Shown here one piece after another: positions 56,388-64,000 of a DNA stretch of 64,000 bases; position 1 is the stretch's first letter, and each line of letters starts with the position of its first letter. The DNA comes from Mesostigma viride (lineage: Eukaryota > Streptophyta > Mesostigmatophyceae > Mesostigmatales > Mesostigmataceae), in NCBI GenBank assembly GCA_009746045.1, contig RPFO01000165.1, positions 2,707,021 through 2,771,020 of the forward strand, read 5' to 3'. The notes below the pieces were generated by a model. It was not told the DNA's origin. It searched no databases and saw only the letters and a list, made by a program, of their open reading frames with translations. A program made the position numbers and the translations under genes.

Positions 56388-57425
56388 TTATATATCGCTA
56401 CGAATGTGCAGGCTGGGCTCGTTGAACAGGCGCACGATCCACTCGTGGTTGGCGTACGAGGCACACGCGGGCCAGGCTATATTGCTCCACTTCAGGGAGC
56501 AAAATGCCAGCTTGCCGGCGTTCTCGTTTTTCATCATCTGAAAAGCACGCTCCAGCCGCCTCTTGTAGATGTCTGCCAGGCAGCGGAAGTGTTCCACCCT
56601 CTCATCCACCCAGGCGTCAATAGGACCCATCCCGGTCCTCCTGCACGAGTAGTCCCCCCTCGCGGCACGAGTGATCTGGGGGAATCGCAACCCGGTCGGC
56701 ATCATGGCGGGCATGAGCTCGTGGTGGGATCCCCGTACGCGCGGGTTGATGTAGGTCGCGTTGGTCTCCGCAAACCAGAAGCGGATGGCGTCCCCCCTCC
56801 GGTCCGCGGCTCTCTTGTACAGATGCAGGAACAGGCGCAAGTTTTGCTTATCGTAAGCAAAGTCCCGGAAGAGGATCAACGTGAGGGTCAGGAATGTGAC
56901 GGCGTTCTCAATCCCGAACGCGTTGCCGAAGAGCCAGTAGGCCCTCATCGTGGGGTGGTTCTTGCTGGCGGAGTCGCCATGGATGAGCATCAGCACCGCC
57001 CGCGTCAGGTGGTCGTACCACTCCCAGGACCTCGTGTCGAATTGAGCGATCGGGAAAAGCATTTCCACCGCGAGCGTGTGGTCCTTTGTCCACCCCTCGG
57101 GGGTTATGGCCGCGGGCTTCATGGCGTGCACGAAAGAGATGACCCTGTCCTCGTGCGCGCTCCCCCCGTACTCCATCACGACGTTTCTCATGGCCCTGAA
57201 GGCCTGTATGAACCGGTTCGCGTCGTGCGATGAAGCGACGACCGAACTGTACAAGGGCGCCAGGCGGGCACGGAGACTCAGGCTCTTGGCATCCAAGTCG
57301 CCCTCCAGCCCCTTCAGTGCAGCACGGTAGTCCGCGTCCCCCTTCATGGCGAACCGCAGCCTCTCCAGGTCGCTCGCGTCCAGGTGGTCCGCGACCAGCG
57401 ACCAGGGCAGCGGGTCGTCGGTCAT
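56388..57425 (-). CDS. F-box-like N-terminus protein
   Basis: The 345-residue intact protein begins PLPWSLVADHLDASDLERLRFAM, resembling an F-box, followed by an all-helical domain. The start codon overlaps the stop of the RING/TRAF gene (57422-57425), so the two are co-ordered and may act in the same ubiquitin-related process. The F-box reading is tentative. Confidence 0.6.
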   Translation of the reverse strand: MTDDPLPWSLVADHLDASDLERLRFAMKGDADYRAALKGLEGDLDAKSLSLRARLAPLYSSVVASSHDANRFIQAFRAMRNVVMEYGGSAHEDRVISFVHAMKPAAITPEGWTKDHTLAVEMLFPIAQFDTRSWEWYDHLTRAVLMLIHGDSASKNHPTMRAYWLFGNAFGIENAVTFLTLTLILFRDFAYDKQNLRLFLHLYKRAADRRGDAIRFWFAETNATYINPRVRGSHHELMPAMMPTGLRFPQITRAARGDYSCRRTGMGPIDAWVDERVEHFRCLADIYKRRLERAFQMMKNENAGKLAFCSLKWSNIAWPACASYANHEWIVRLFNEPSLHIRSDI

Positions 57426-58300
57426 GATTCGGCACTAGCGTCCTCGGCGGCCCCCCTGGCAAAACGGGGCGGGTTGGGTCCGAACCAGTCGTTGGAGGTG
57501 ACTTCCTGGTCGTCGCGGCTCATATCCACGGGCGCAGTCTCCGTCGCCGTGTAGGTGACGGTTCGCGCGTCGTCGGCGTTACGGGAGTGACACGGACACG
57601 TCGCCTCGTCGTACGGCTCCCCGCGCCTGCACAAGTCCCATCGCAGCAGGTTGTTCTCGTTGCATGATCTCCAGGCTCCGTACCTCCTCCTGGCCTGCTG
57701 GATCACGGACACGCATGGCTCGGAACTGTACTCGCACGTCCGCTCGTGCTCCTGGATCCACGCGAAGAGTCCCGTGTGGACGCAGCCGTCGCCGTTCAGC
57801 GAGAATTTGCAGGGGAAGAACTCGCAGTTCCTGCGGTGCTCGTCCAGGTTTCTGCGGAGGATCACCTTCTCGCAGCCGAACGAGCGGTTGGGGCACTCCA
57901 CGCGGACGTAGGCGCACTCGCGGGCGTGGTTGCGGATCTCGGGATGCAGCCCCGTGAAGTCGCAGCCGTTCGCGGCGTTCGGACAGGTCCTGCGAAGGTT
58001 GGCGGTTATGTTGTGAAGGGTCACCATGGGCCTGGTCTGATACCTCTGCCACGGTTTGCGGCAGATGATGCACTTTCCAGAAACCGCCGACGCCACGCCC
58101 GGGCGGCTCCTCTGCTTCTCGATCAGCAGTTTCATGCAGGGCTCACGGCAAATCAGCGACTCGCATTTACGCCCCTCCACCCTCGTCTGGCACTCGATCA
58201 CAACCGGGTCGTACACCGCGTTCATGCAGATGACACACGCCAGGTCCGCCACGTCCACCGACACGGTTCTTTCCACTGTGCCCGAGTCCATCGCGTCCAT
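57422..58300 (-). CDS. RING-type E3 ubiquitin ligase-like protein with TRAF zinc fingers
   Basis: The 292-residue protein has an N-terminal RING-like domain (CVICMNAVYDPVVIEC...CESLICREPC...CIICRKPW) with an expanded loop, followed by TRAF-type zinc fingers (CPNAANGCDFTGL...H-x3-C; CPNRSFGCEKVILRRNLDEH; FPCKFSLNGDGC...H). Cellular relatives ubiquitinate signalling proteins. The C-terminal 70 residues are disordered. It may redirect host ubiquitin. Confidence 0.8.
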   Translation of the reverse strand: MDAMDSGTVERTVSVDVADLACVICMNAVYDPVVIECQTRVEGRKCESLICREPCMKLLIEKQRSRPGVASAVSGKCIICRKPWQRYQTRPMVTLHNITANLRRTCPNAANGCDFTGLHPEIRNHARECAYVRVECPNRSFGCEKVILRRNLDEHRRNCEFFPCKFSLNGDGCVHTGLFAWIQEHERTCEYSSEPCVSVIQQARRRYGAWRSCNENNLLRWDLCRRGEPYDEATCPCHSRNADDARTVTYTATETAPVDMSRDDQEVTSNDWFGPNPPRFARGAAEDASAES

Positions 58301-58481
58301 GCCCGGTTATTGCACGGGGCGAGGGTGGAACACCGAGGCCTTCTGGCACCCCTTCCACAACGATATAGTCTCGCTGCCCTGGTCCGGCGAGTGGATCAAC
58401 GCGTACGGAAGCTACTTGGACATCCCCAGGGAGGCGAGCGGCATCGACTACTTCGTCAGAGACATGCGACGGGAGTGGTGA
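58299..58481 (+). CDS. Small Trp-rich protein
   Basis: The 60-residue frame gives a Trp/Tyr-rich, protein-like sequence. Its ATG overlaps that of the RING/TRAF gene on the other strand. The stop lies 5 bp from the convergent gene at 58486. No homologue is recognised. Confidence 0.45.
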   Translation: MPGYCTGRGWNTEAFWHPFHNDIVSLPWSGEWINAYGSYLDIPREASGIDYFVRDMRREW

Positions 58482-58485
58482 GTGC

Positions 58486-58968
58486 TCAGTCCTCCCCCTC
58501 CTCTTCTTCCTCGCCGCCCTCGCCCTCCTCGTCCATGGCCGCCGCCTCTTCCTCCATCTCCTGCGCGTGCTGCTCCTTCTTGGATTTGCGGCTCTGCCTC
58601 TTCTTCACCCTACGGAGCACCACGTCCTCCAGGTAGACGGGCTCGAACAGCACCTTGAGACACCCCTGCACCTTGTCACGGTCCCCCTCGAAGAAGCGCA
58701 GGAGCCGGTCGTGGTAGTCCTCCACCTTGAGCGCCCTCTTCTTCTTGTGGTTCTTCACGACCAGTCGGTCGGCGGTGCCGGAGATGTTGCATGCGTCCAC
58801 CCCCGCGCCCACCATGCCCGTCAGTATGTCTTGCTGCAGGGCCTTCTTGCGCTTCCTCAGGGGCAGCATCTCCTTGGAGGCGGCCTTGATGGCGTTGTCG
58901 ATCTCGATGTACTCGCTGGTCATGCTCCTCATGTCCGCCCTCCACTGTTCCGCGTCGTGGCCGTTCAT
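58486..58968 (-). CDS. Conserved giant-virus-type helical protein
   Basis: The 160-residue protein has a helical N-terminal core (TSEYIEIDNAIKAASKEMLP, RKRKKALQQDIL) and an acidic Glu-rich tail. The core resembles a small conserved Nucleocytoviricota family of unknown function (DUF5760-like, from memory). Intact frame. Confidence 0.6.
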   Translation of the reverse strand: MNGHDAEQWRADMRSMTSEYIEIDNAIKAASKEMLPLRKRKKALQQDILTGMVGAGVDACNISGTADRLVVKNHKKKRALKVEDYHDRLLRFFEGDRDKVQGCLKVLFEPVYLEDVVLRRVKKRQSRKSKKEQHAQEMEEEAAAMDEEGEGGEEEEEGED

Positions 58969-59025
58969 TTGCAGGGGACCGTCGTTGCAATATGAGACAC
59001 AAAATGTTCCTCCCGGGAACGCACT

Positions 59026-59673
59026 CTACAGCCCGCCCACGGACACGACACCGGGTGCGCCCCAGATGTTCTGCAACTGCGGGGCTGCCGACTCTCCCCA
59101 CACGCCGAACGCCGCGGTGTCCGCCACCTCAGGGAAGCCGAAGATGCTGTTCCCGGTAGGCTCCGAGGACACCCAGTAGAATCGCGGGTCCAGCAGCGTG
59201 GTGTTGTTGGTGACGAGCTGGCCGAAGGCCCCCGTGGTGGCCACCCCGATGGAGCCCCAGTTGTCGGTGCTCACCGGCGCCGGGATGTATGGCCGCAGCG
59301 TCTGGATGTCCGATACGGGGAAATCCTTGCTGTTGCTGGTGATGTAGCCCACGCCGACCTTGTAGTCGTCGAGGGTGGCGCCGACCACGTCCGCGGGGGC
59401 CGGCAGGCGCTCTGAGCCGAAGGCCAGCTGGTCCTCGAACGTGCTGCCGTGGTTGAGGAGGTACTCCCTCTGGCGGGTGTCCATGCCGAACTTGAGGTCG
59501 TACTGGCTTGCGGGGATGATGCTGGAGGCCGTGCCCAGGTTGCCGTTCAGGGCCGACTGCAGGCTCTGGAAGGCCTCGTCGCCGCAAATGCCGTCGAACA
59601 CCTCCGGGCGGGACAGGACGCCCACGTACTCCTCGCTGCTGTCCACGATGGCATTGCAGTATCCGGAAGACAT
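59026..59673 (-). CDS. Probable virion structural protein
   Basis: The 215-residue protein is Gly/Ser/Thr/Asn-rich with beta-type sequence and no membrane segment. Its start follows a TATAC-like element at 59681-59690 by about 9 bp, the arrangement shared by the presumed late genes. The structural assignment is inference from composition and promoter only. Confidence 0.55.
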   Translation of the reverse strand: MSSGYCNAIVDSSEEYVGVLSRPEVFDGICGDEAFQSLQSALNGNLGTASSIIPASQYDLKFGMDTRQREYLLNHGSTFEDQLAFGSERLPAPADVVGATLDDYKVGVGYITSNSKDFPVSDIQTLRPYIPAPVSTDNWGSIGVATTGAFGQLVTNNTTLLDPRFYWVSSEPTGNSIFGFPEVADTAAFGVWGESAAPQLQNIWGAPGVVSVGGL

Positions 59674-59680
59674 GGTCGAT

Positions 59681-59690
59681 GATATACTAG
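59681..59690 (-). promoter_or_regulatory. CTAGTATATC promoter-like element
   Basis: On the minus strand CTAGTATATC lies 7 bp before the ATG at 59673, matching the element seen before many genes in this window. Confidence 0.5.
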
Positions 59691-59702
59691 ATGCATCAGA
59701 GA

Positions 59703-59933
59703 TTATTTATGCGGGTCTGCGTCGATTTCCCGCTCCAACGCGTCCACCAGATGTAGCGTGCTGGCCCTGAGGGCATCCACGCCCTTCTCGCCCGCCAACC
59801 TCGCCGTGCTGTTCTGCACACTTCGAGGGGCGCGCGTGGGGTACTTGCCAGCCGGCCACCCCGCTATGATTTCTATGTCCTCGTCGTCTAACGACAAATC
59901 TATGGGATCGTTCATCGTCCCCTTGTGCGCCAT
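59703..59933 (-). CDS. Small acidic protein, unknown
   Basis: From the ATG at 59933 the product has 76 residues with an acidic DLSLDDEDIEII segment and a helical C-terminus. The frame extends to 59957, but the later ATG gives a compact protein. Function unknown. Confidence 0.5.
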   Translation of the reverse strand: MAHKGTMNDPIDLSLDDEDIEIIAGWPAGKYPTRAPRSVQNSTARLAGEKGVDALRASTLHLVDALEREIDADPHK

Positions 59934-60059
59934 GGATGTGGTTCGATAATTAAACATTACGATTTAATTTGCGTTGGGTACTCATTGTAGGATTCGCAAT
60001 TCGCGTGCATTAGAGTTTATTGAATCGGTAAGAGGAATAGTTTACAGGTCAAAAGTCAC

Positions 60060-60770
60060 TCAGTTTGAGGGCTCCTCGTCGGAGTTGTTGGACATCTCCT
60101 CGTCACTGCCCTTCTCGATGAAGGAGTACCCTAGCGGCATCCTGTTGCTGGGGAAAAACTGCACCAGCTTCAAGACGGGCGTGCACCCGAACTTCTTGCC
60201 CATGAACCACAGGCGCGATATCTCCACGATGGTCTGCACCTCCATTCCCTTCTCCAGCTCGAACCCGGTGACGGGCTTCTTGTCCTCGTCGAAGAACTGG
60301 CAATCGAACTTGTTGTTGCGGAAGGGGACCGAGCACTTGAAGGTTGGCGGGTACTGCTCCTTCTTGGAGGGCTTGATGGCGGAGGTGTAGAGCTCGTCCA
60401 CGAACTCGCGGCTCAGTTTCTTGCCAAACCAGGCGGTGCTCTTCTCGACGGACGTGTCCTTGTTCAGGTCGTCGAAGTCCACCCACTTCTTGTAAAAAAT
60501 GCCCGTGTCGCTGGCGGGGTCGTAGTGCCCATCCATGCTCAGGTCCAGCGTGTACTTGGGCGGGGCGGTGGTGCCTGGTGTCTTGGCCTCGAAGTGGCTT
60601 ATCCCGAACGGGGCGCGCATCCTCGGGGTCTGGATGCGGATGGGCACCTCCTTCCCATCCTTCATGTAGTTCACGTACACGGACAGCCCTCCCGAGGCCG
60701 TGCGCTTGGGGTCCCGGTATACGATCTTGGAGGGGTCGAAATCCTCGAACAGGACGATGGTGGACGTCAT
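60060..60770 (-). CDS. Conserved giant-virus protein (DUF5871-like)
   Basis: The 236-residue intact protein has FDPSKIVYRDPKRTASGG, a strand pattern with RAPFG and PPKYTLDLSM, a long helical middle and an acidic Ser/Asp tail. I recognise the PPKY-LDLSM region from a family conserved in Nucleocytoviricota (DUF5871-like), of unknown function. It overlaps the next gene's stop by four bases. Confidence 0.65.
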   Translation of the reverse strand: MTSTIVLFEDFDPSKIVYRDPKRTASGGLSVYVNYMKDGKEVPIRIQTPRMRAPFGISHFEAKTPGTTAPPKYTLDLSMDGHYDPASDTGIFYKKWVDFDDLNKDTSVEKSTAWFGKKLSREFVDELYTSAIKPSKKEQYPPTFKCSVPFRNNKFDCQFFDEDKKPVTGFELEKGMEVQTIVEISRLWFMGKKFGCTPVLKLVQFFPSNRMPLGYSFIEKGSDEEMSNNSDEEPSN

Positions 60771-61416
60771 GACTGGAATTCGCTAGGGAGTGCGGACGCT
60801 GCGGACGTGTGGCGCTCAACAGAGGCGGCGCTGGTGATCAGCGGGGGTGGTGAGAACCTGCCCGAACCGGGGGGGCTCGGGAACTTATACCATGTCCGAC
60901 CACCTCTCACGGAGCGGGGGGACGCCGCGCTCGCCGTCGCTAACTGCCCGGCGGCGGTTGCGACACTCCTGCAGACGGTTACGAAATCGGAGAGCGGCAG
61001 CTCCCCCTTCATCCTGTGGACCTGGAAGCAGACCAGCCGTACGTTGTCCGCGCGGTAACTGTCGTTTGAGTCGATCAGATCCACCGTCGCCGAATCGGGG
61101 TACCTCCCCCCGTCGGGTTGTACTCGTGCGTCATGGGCCTCCCGGTCAGCGCGCACAGGCCCTTGTGATCTTCCCACATCTTCACAAGATCCTGGACGGT
61201 GAGCTGGACGGACGCGCCCTTCGGAGAATGGGCGAGCCTGTCCAGGTGGAAGCGGAAGTATCCCTCGACCGTGGACCGGTCTCTGACGCGGGCGGCACGG
61301 TGGCAGAGCTGGCAGGGGCCCAGGAGCCTCCAGTTGCGGCTGTTGTACCCCCCGCGAGGCTTCTCGATGTTGCATTCGGAGCACATGAGCGTGAGGGGGC
61401 GCGGGGAGGACTCCAT
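60767..61416 (-). CDS. HNH-like nuclease with zinc ribbon, one frameshift
   Basis: The N-terminus has CSECNIEKPRGGYNSRN...CQLCHRAARVR, a two-CxxC ribbon, then LCALTGRPMTHEYNP. At C6 (61106-61111) one more base continues with RYPDSATVDLIDSNDSY and NVRLVCFQVHRMKG, the layout of HNH nucleases that sit next to zinc ribbons. About 217 residues with a Ser/Pro-rich tail. The catalytic His pair is not clearly canonical, so activity is unproven. Confidence 0.55.
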
Positions 61417-61455
61417 CCACCTTTGCACATGGGCAGCGGAAATAAAGCGCGCGAT

Positions 61456-63275
61456 TTAACCACACAGCGTGTAGTAGTCCCCGTCGCCCGCCTCCAGGCG
61501 CACGGAGCACACGCCGCGCCGACACACGGGCCTGGAGACGGAGAGCATATCCTGATGGAGGGCGTGGTCGCCGGAGGGGGCCTTGGAGGTGTACACCCGC
61601 GACCTGTTTTTCTTCAGGAAGGCCTCCAGCTTCTGCATCCGCGCGTTGTGGCAGGCGTCCATGGCGTCCACGCAGCACGAGTACGCCCGGTCGCACGCCG
61701 ACGGCGCCTCTCCCGCCTTGAACTGCTTCCCCCGGTGCCACCAATTCGCCAGGCTTCCAAGGCCTTGTAGACCAGCCATGACGGTGGCAGGGACGCCGGC
61801 ACCCGTTCCGAGGGCCACGATAGGGGCCGCGACCTGCGCAACGGCACCGGCAGCGTTTCCCACCGCGTTGGTGATCGTGCCTGCCGCCCTGCCCAGGAAC
61901 GATTCCGAGCCCCTGTTCACGGCGTCGTTTGCCTGGATCTTCGTCCTGTCCCAAAGGCCCAACTCATTTCCTCCGACAGACGCGAATCGGCCCGCGTTTT
62001 CCTGGATGAACTTCATCCTGTCCTCCCCGTCCTTGTTCAAGACCCCCCCGGCAAGCGCCAACCCCTGTGCCCATTGAGGCAAGTGCTGCAGAGCCCCCAC
62101 GGACCCCAGCCCCTCCCCCATGGCCCCCACCGCCCCGAAGATATTGGATGCCCAGTCCTTCCACGGGATGGAGGAGGGCGAGGCGCCCGCCTTCTCCATG
62201 ACGGCCGCCCTCTGCTCCGGTTTGAGCATGTTCGATATCATGGTGCAGAGGGCCTCCTTGGGCATGGCCGCGAAGGCCTCGGGCGACTCCGCTCTGGTCA
62301 TGAAGGCCGCGATGGACGCGAGACGCGTCTTGGAGTCCACGCCGCCGTACATGGTCGAGGCGCACAAGGCCTTGGTGATGCTCTCTATGGCCTCGTCCGC
62401 GACCATGGCGCACAGGTCCGCCTTGGTGGCCGTCTCGATGGCCTGCGCCGGGATGTCGGGATACAGTCGTTTGGCGAGCGCCACCACGCGGTCCCGGGGC
62501 AGGCTCTTGGCCACCCCCGAGGCGCAGTCCACGCGCGCTTCGATCAGGGAGGGCGTGGCGACCTTCTCCCCCGCGTGCATGGATCGCAGGATTTCGCCGA
62601 CGGGCGTCGTGGCGGGCTGGGCCGCCCGGGCGGCGGCGTCCACGTTGGTCCACTCGCGCATGTACACCTGCGGGGGGATGCCCGCGTCCGGCGAGGACTT
62701 GCTGGAGGCCGTGTACAAAGCCGGGGTGTTGAACAGCGCCTCGATCTGCCGCTGTTGTTGCTGGGCCAGCGATTGGGCGGTACTGGCCGCGGACGGATCG
62801 GGCCACTGCGGCGGGGAGAAGGCCGAAGCGGGCCATTGTGGGAGAGGGGGCGGGGCCGCGGCGGGGGGAGTCCAAAGAGGGGGGTAGGAAGCGGTGGGAG
62901 GCAGCTGGGGGGGAGGAAGCTGGCGGTGGGCGGCGGCACCCAGCCCCAGTCGGGCGCCGCGGTTCGCGGCTTCTTCGGCTTTCTGGGCGCGGGCGACGTG
63001 GCGTACGGGCTCTGCGCCCACGTGGCGGGGGAGGGGGTCTCCCACAAGGGCACCTTGGGCTTGTTTTTGGCCCCGGGCGGGCGTCCGGGCCCTCGCTTTC
63101 GTGTGGGCGGGGTCACGTACGCCGCCTGAGCTAGCGGAGCGGCGGCGGGGGCGGGCTGCTGCAGACTCTTCAGCATCATGTCGATGGCCAGGGACTCTAG
63201 GTTCTGCTGGTTCATGTTTGGCGTGGCCCGCAGTAGGTAGTCCAGTTCGCTCTGGGGCACGTTTAACCCTGTCAT
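61456..63275 (-). CDS. Large AT-hook protein, probable virion core protein, one frameshift
   Basis: The N-terminus (from 63275) contains TRKRGPGRPPGAKNK, an AT-hook that binds DNA minor grooves, and a Pro-rich linker. At G7 (62907-62913) the frame shifts and continues for about 480 residues: a Gln run, a helical region, a Gly/Ala-rich hydrophobic stretch (about 61760-61880) and a Cys-rich C-terminus (CDRAYSCCVDAMDAC, CRRGVC). About 606 residues. Role inferred from the AT-hook and size only. Confidence 0.6.
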
Positions 63276-63312
63276 TGGTATTATACAGATACACAGTTTT
63301 TTTTACGAGATC

Positions 63313-63642
63313 ATGGACCTGCTCGTCATCCCGTGCGACGACCTAGATGTGACGCACGGGTCGTGCGACCCGTGCGCCGTGAGAACGGTTAAGCGAGCGC
63401 TGCTGAAAACCGAGCGCCCGGTCCATCGACGTCACTGCGACTCGTGTGGCCTCACGGCGGAGTACAACGGCGAGGCGGAGATCACGGGATCGCCCATCAA
63501 CGTGCTGGCCAGCTTCGCCTTCCAGATACCCATCTACGGGGACGCGGTGGTGTCGCACGCTACGGACCGGGCGTGGACGCACCACCTGTGCATCCCTACG
63601 CCTTCTTCGGTTTCTTGGGGTTCTTCCCGTTCTCCGTGGTGA
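63313..63642 (+). CDS. Cys-rich small protein
   Basis: The 109-residue frame has CDPCAVRT and HCDSCGLTAEY, a zinc-ribbon-like CxxC pair, followed by a beta-rich part. The last 15 codons overlap the gene on the other strand, and the true end may be earlier. Function unknown. Confidence 0.5.
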   Translation: MDLLVIPCDDLDVTHGSCDPCAVRTVKRALLKTERPVHRRHCDSCGLTAEYNGEAEITGSPINVLASFAFQIPIYGDAVVSHATDRAWTHHLCIPTPSSVSWGSSRSPW

Positions 63643-64000
63643 CCACCTTGACGAACTTGTCCAGCGAGCACTTGGAGTCCACCATGGGTCGCGCCCTCTT
63701 CAACGCGAGCGTGCCGGCCGGCTGCTGCGCCTTCTTAACCGGCGCGGGGTTGTCCGGGTCCCGCCTGTAGGTCGCCACCGCGTCTGCCTTCATGGCCCGG
63801 GTGACGTCGTTGATCTTCTGCACAAAGTCCGCCTCGGGCAGGAAGTTCATGGCGAAGGGCGGCTCCTTCAGCATGTGCACCTCGCTGCGACTGCTGGCCC
63901 GGAACGCCTCGATGGTCATGGGGCCTCCGAACATCTCGAGGCAGGTCCTCGGGGGGCGGCCGGCACGCCGGGGAAGGGCCTGCCGTGCCTCCCCGCCCTC
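63596..64000 (-). CDS. 3' part of an unrecognised gene, runs off the right edge
   Basis: The frame is open from the window edge and has its first ATG at 63934 (EMFGGPMTIEAF), which looks internal rather than a start. The visible part has a helical region and a basic tail ending NPKKPKKA. The N-terminal part lies outside the window, so no function can be assigned. Confidence 0.5.
   Translation of the reverse strand, partial: EGGEARQALPRRAGRPPRTCLEMFGGPMTIEAFRASSRSEVHMLKEPPFAMNFLPEADFVQKINDVTRAMKADAVATYRRDPDNPAPVKKAQQPAGTLALKRARPMVDSKCSLDKFVKVVTTENGKNPKKPKKA

Noticed and set aside
62074-63129. Plus-strand ORF over the AT-hook gene
   Set aside because: Antisense shadow; Gly/Arg/His composition with no features.

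Overview
The window looks like part of a large eukaryotic DNA virus of the Nucleocytoviricota (giant-virus) type, free or integrated, joined at its left end to host-like sequence that carries an LTR retrotransposon. Evidence for the virus: a D5-type SF3 helicase, a D11-like SF2 helicase, a PrimPol-type AEP primase, an A22/RuvC-like resolvase beside a YqaJ-type exonuclease, KilA-N/BRO-like proteins, several conserved giant-virus families of unknown function, fibre-like virion genes, tightly packed genes on both strands and high GC. No major capsid protein, packaging ATPase, DNA polymerase B or RNA polymerase subunit is visible, so this is only part of a genome. I cannot name the virus or its host.

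Layout. 1-3.8 kb: Ty1/copia-like retroelement on the minus strand (gag zinc knuckle, integrase, a displaced protease, RT, RNase H), running off the left edge. 3768-4803: nearly perfect 1,036-bp palindrome with no spacer. 5.1-21.9 kb: viral genes, mostly minus strand: coiled-coil and F-box-like proteins, an ADP-ribosyltransferase-like protein, tandem repeats, a run of small membrane and virion-like proteins and the D11-like helicase. 21.9-26.8 kb: a class II (adenosylcobalamin-dependent) ribonucleotide reductase (RNR) gene in four exons, whose three introns are almost completely filled by six other genes. 26.9-38.8 kb: membrane proteins, a degenerate capping-enzyme-like protein, primase, cobalamin adenosyltransferase, a SLATT-like protein, nucleases, resolvase and exonuclease. 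38.9-42.2 kb: coiled-coil protein, zinc-motif protein, tRNA-Ile(UAU) and a KilA-N protein. 42.3-49.4 kb: three large fibre or adhesin genes. 49.5-64 kb: D5 helicase, F-box-like, RING/TRAF and conserved viral proteins, an HNH-like nuclease and a large AT-hook protein.

How the genes fit together. The RNR needs adenosylcobalamin, and the adenosyltransferase at 30950-31492 would make it from host cobalamin, so the virus appears to carry its own B12-dependent dNTP supply. PrimPol, D5, D11-like helicase, resolvase and YqaJ exonuclease form a replication and recombination set. F-box-like and RING/TRAF proteins, the ADP-ribosyltransferase-like protein and the SLATT-like protein are candidates for host manipulation. 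A family of small proteins with a C-x(6-8)-C-x(~10)-C-x2-H motif, often followed by an H-x-[MV]-R-A word, recurs about ten times and supplies one gene in each RNR intron.

Reading caution. Many genes are broken by single-base frameshifts, nearly all in G/C (one A) homopolymers and nearly all explained by one missing base. This looks like long-read consensus error. Such genes are given here as one span, with the break stated.
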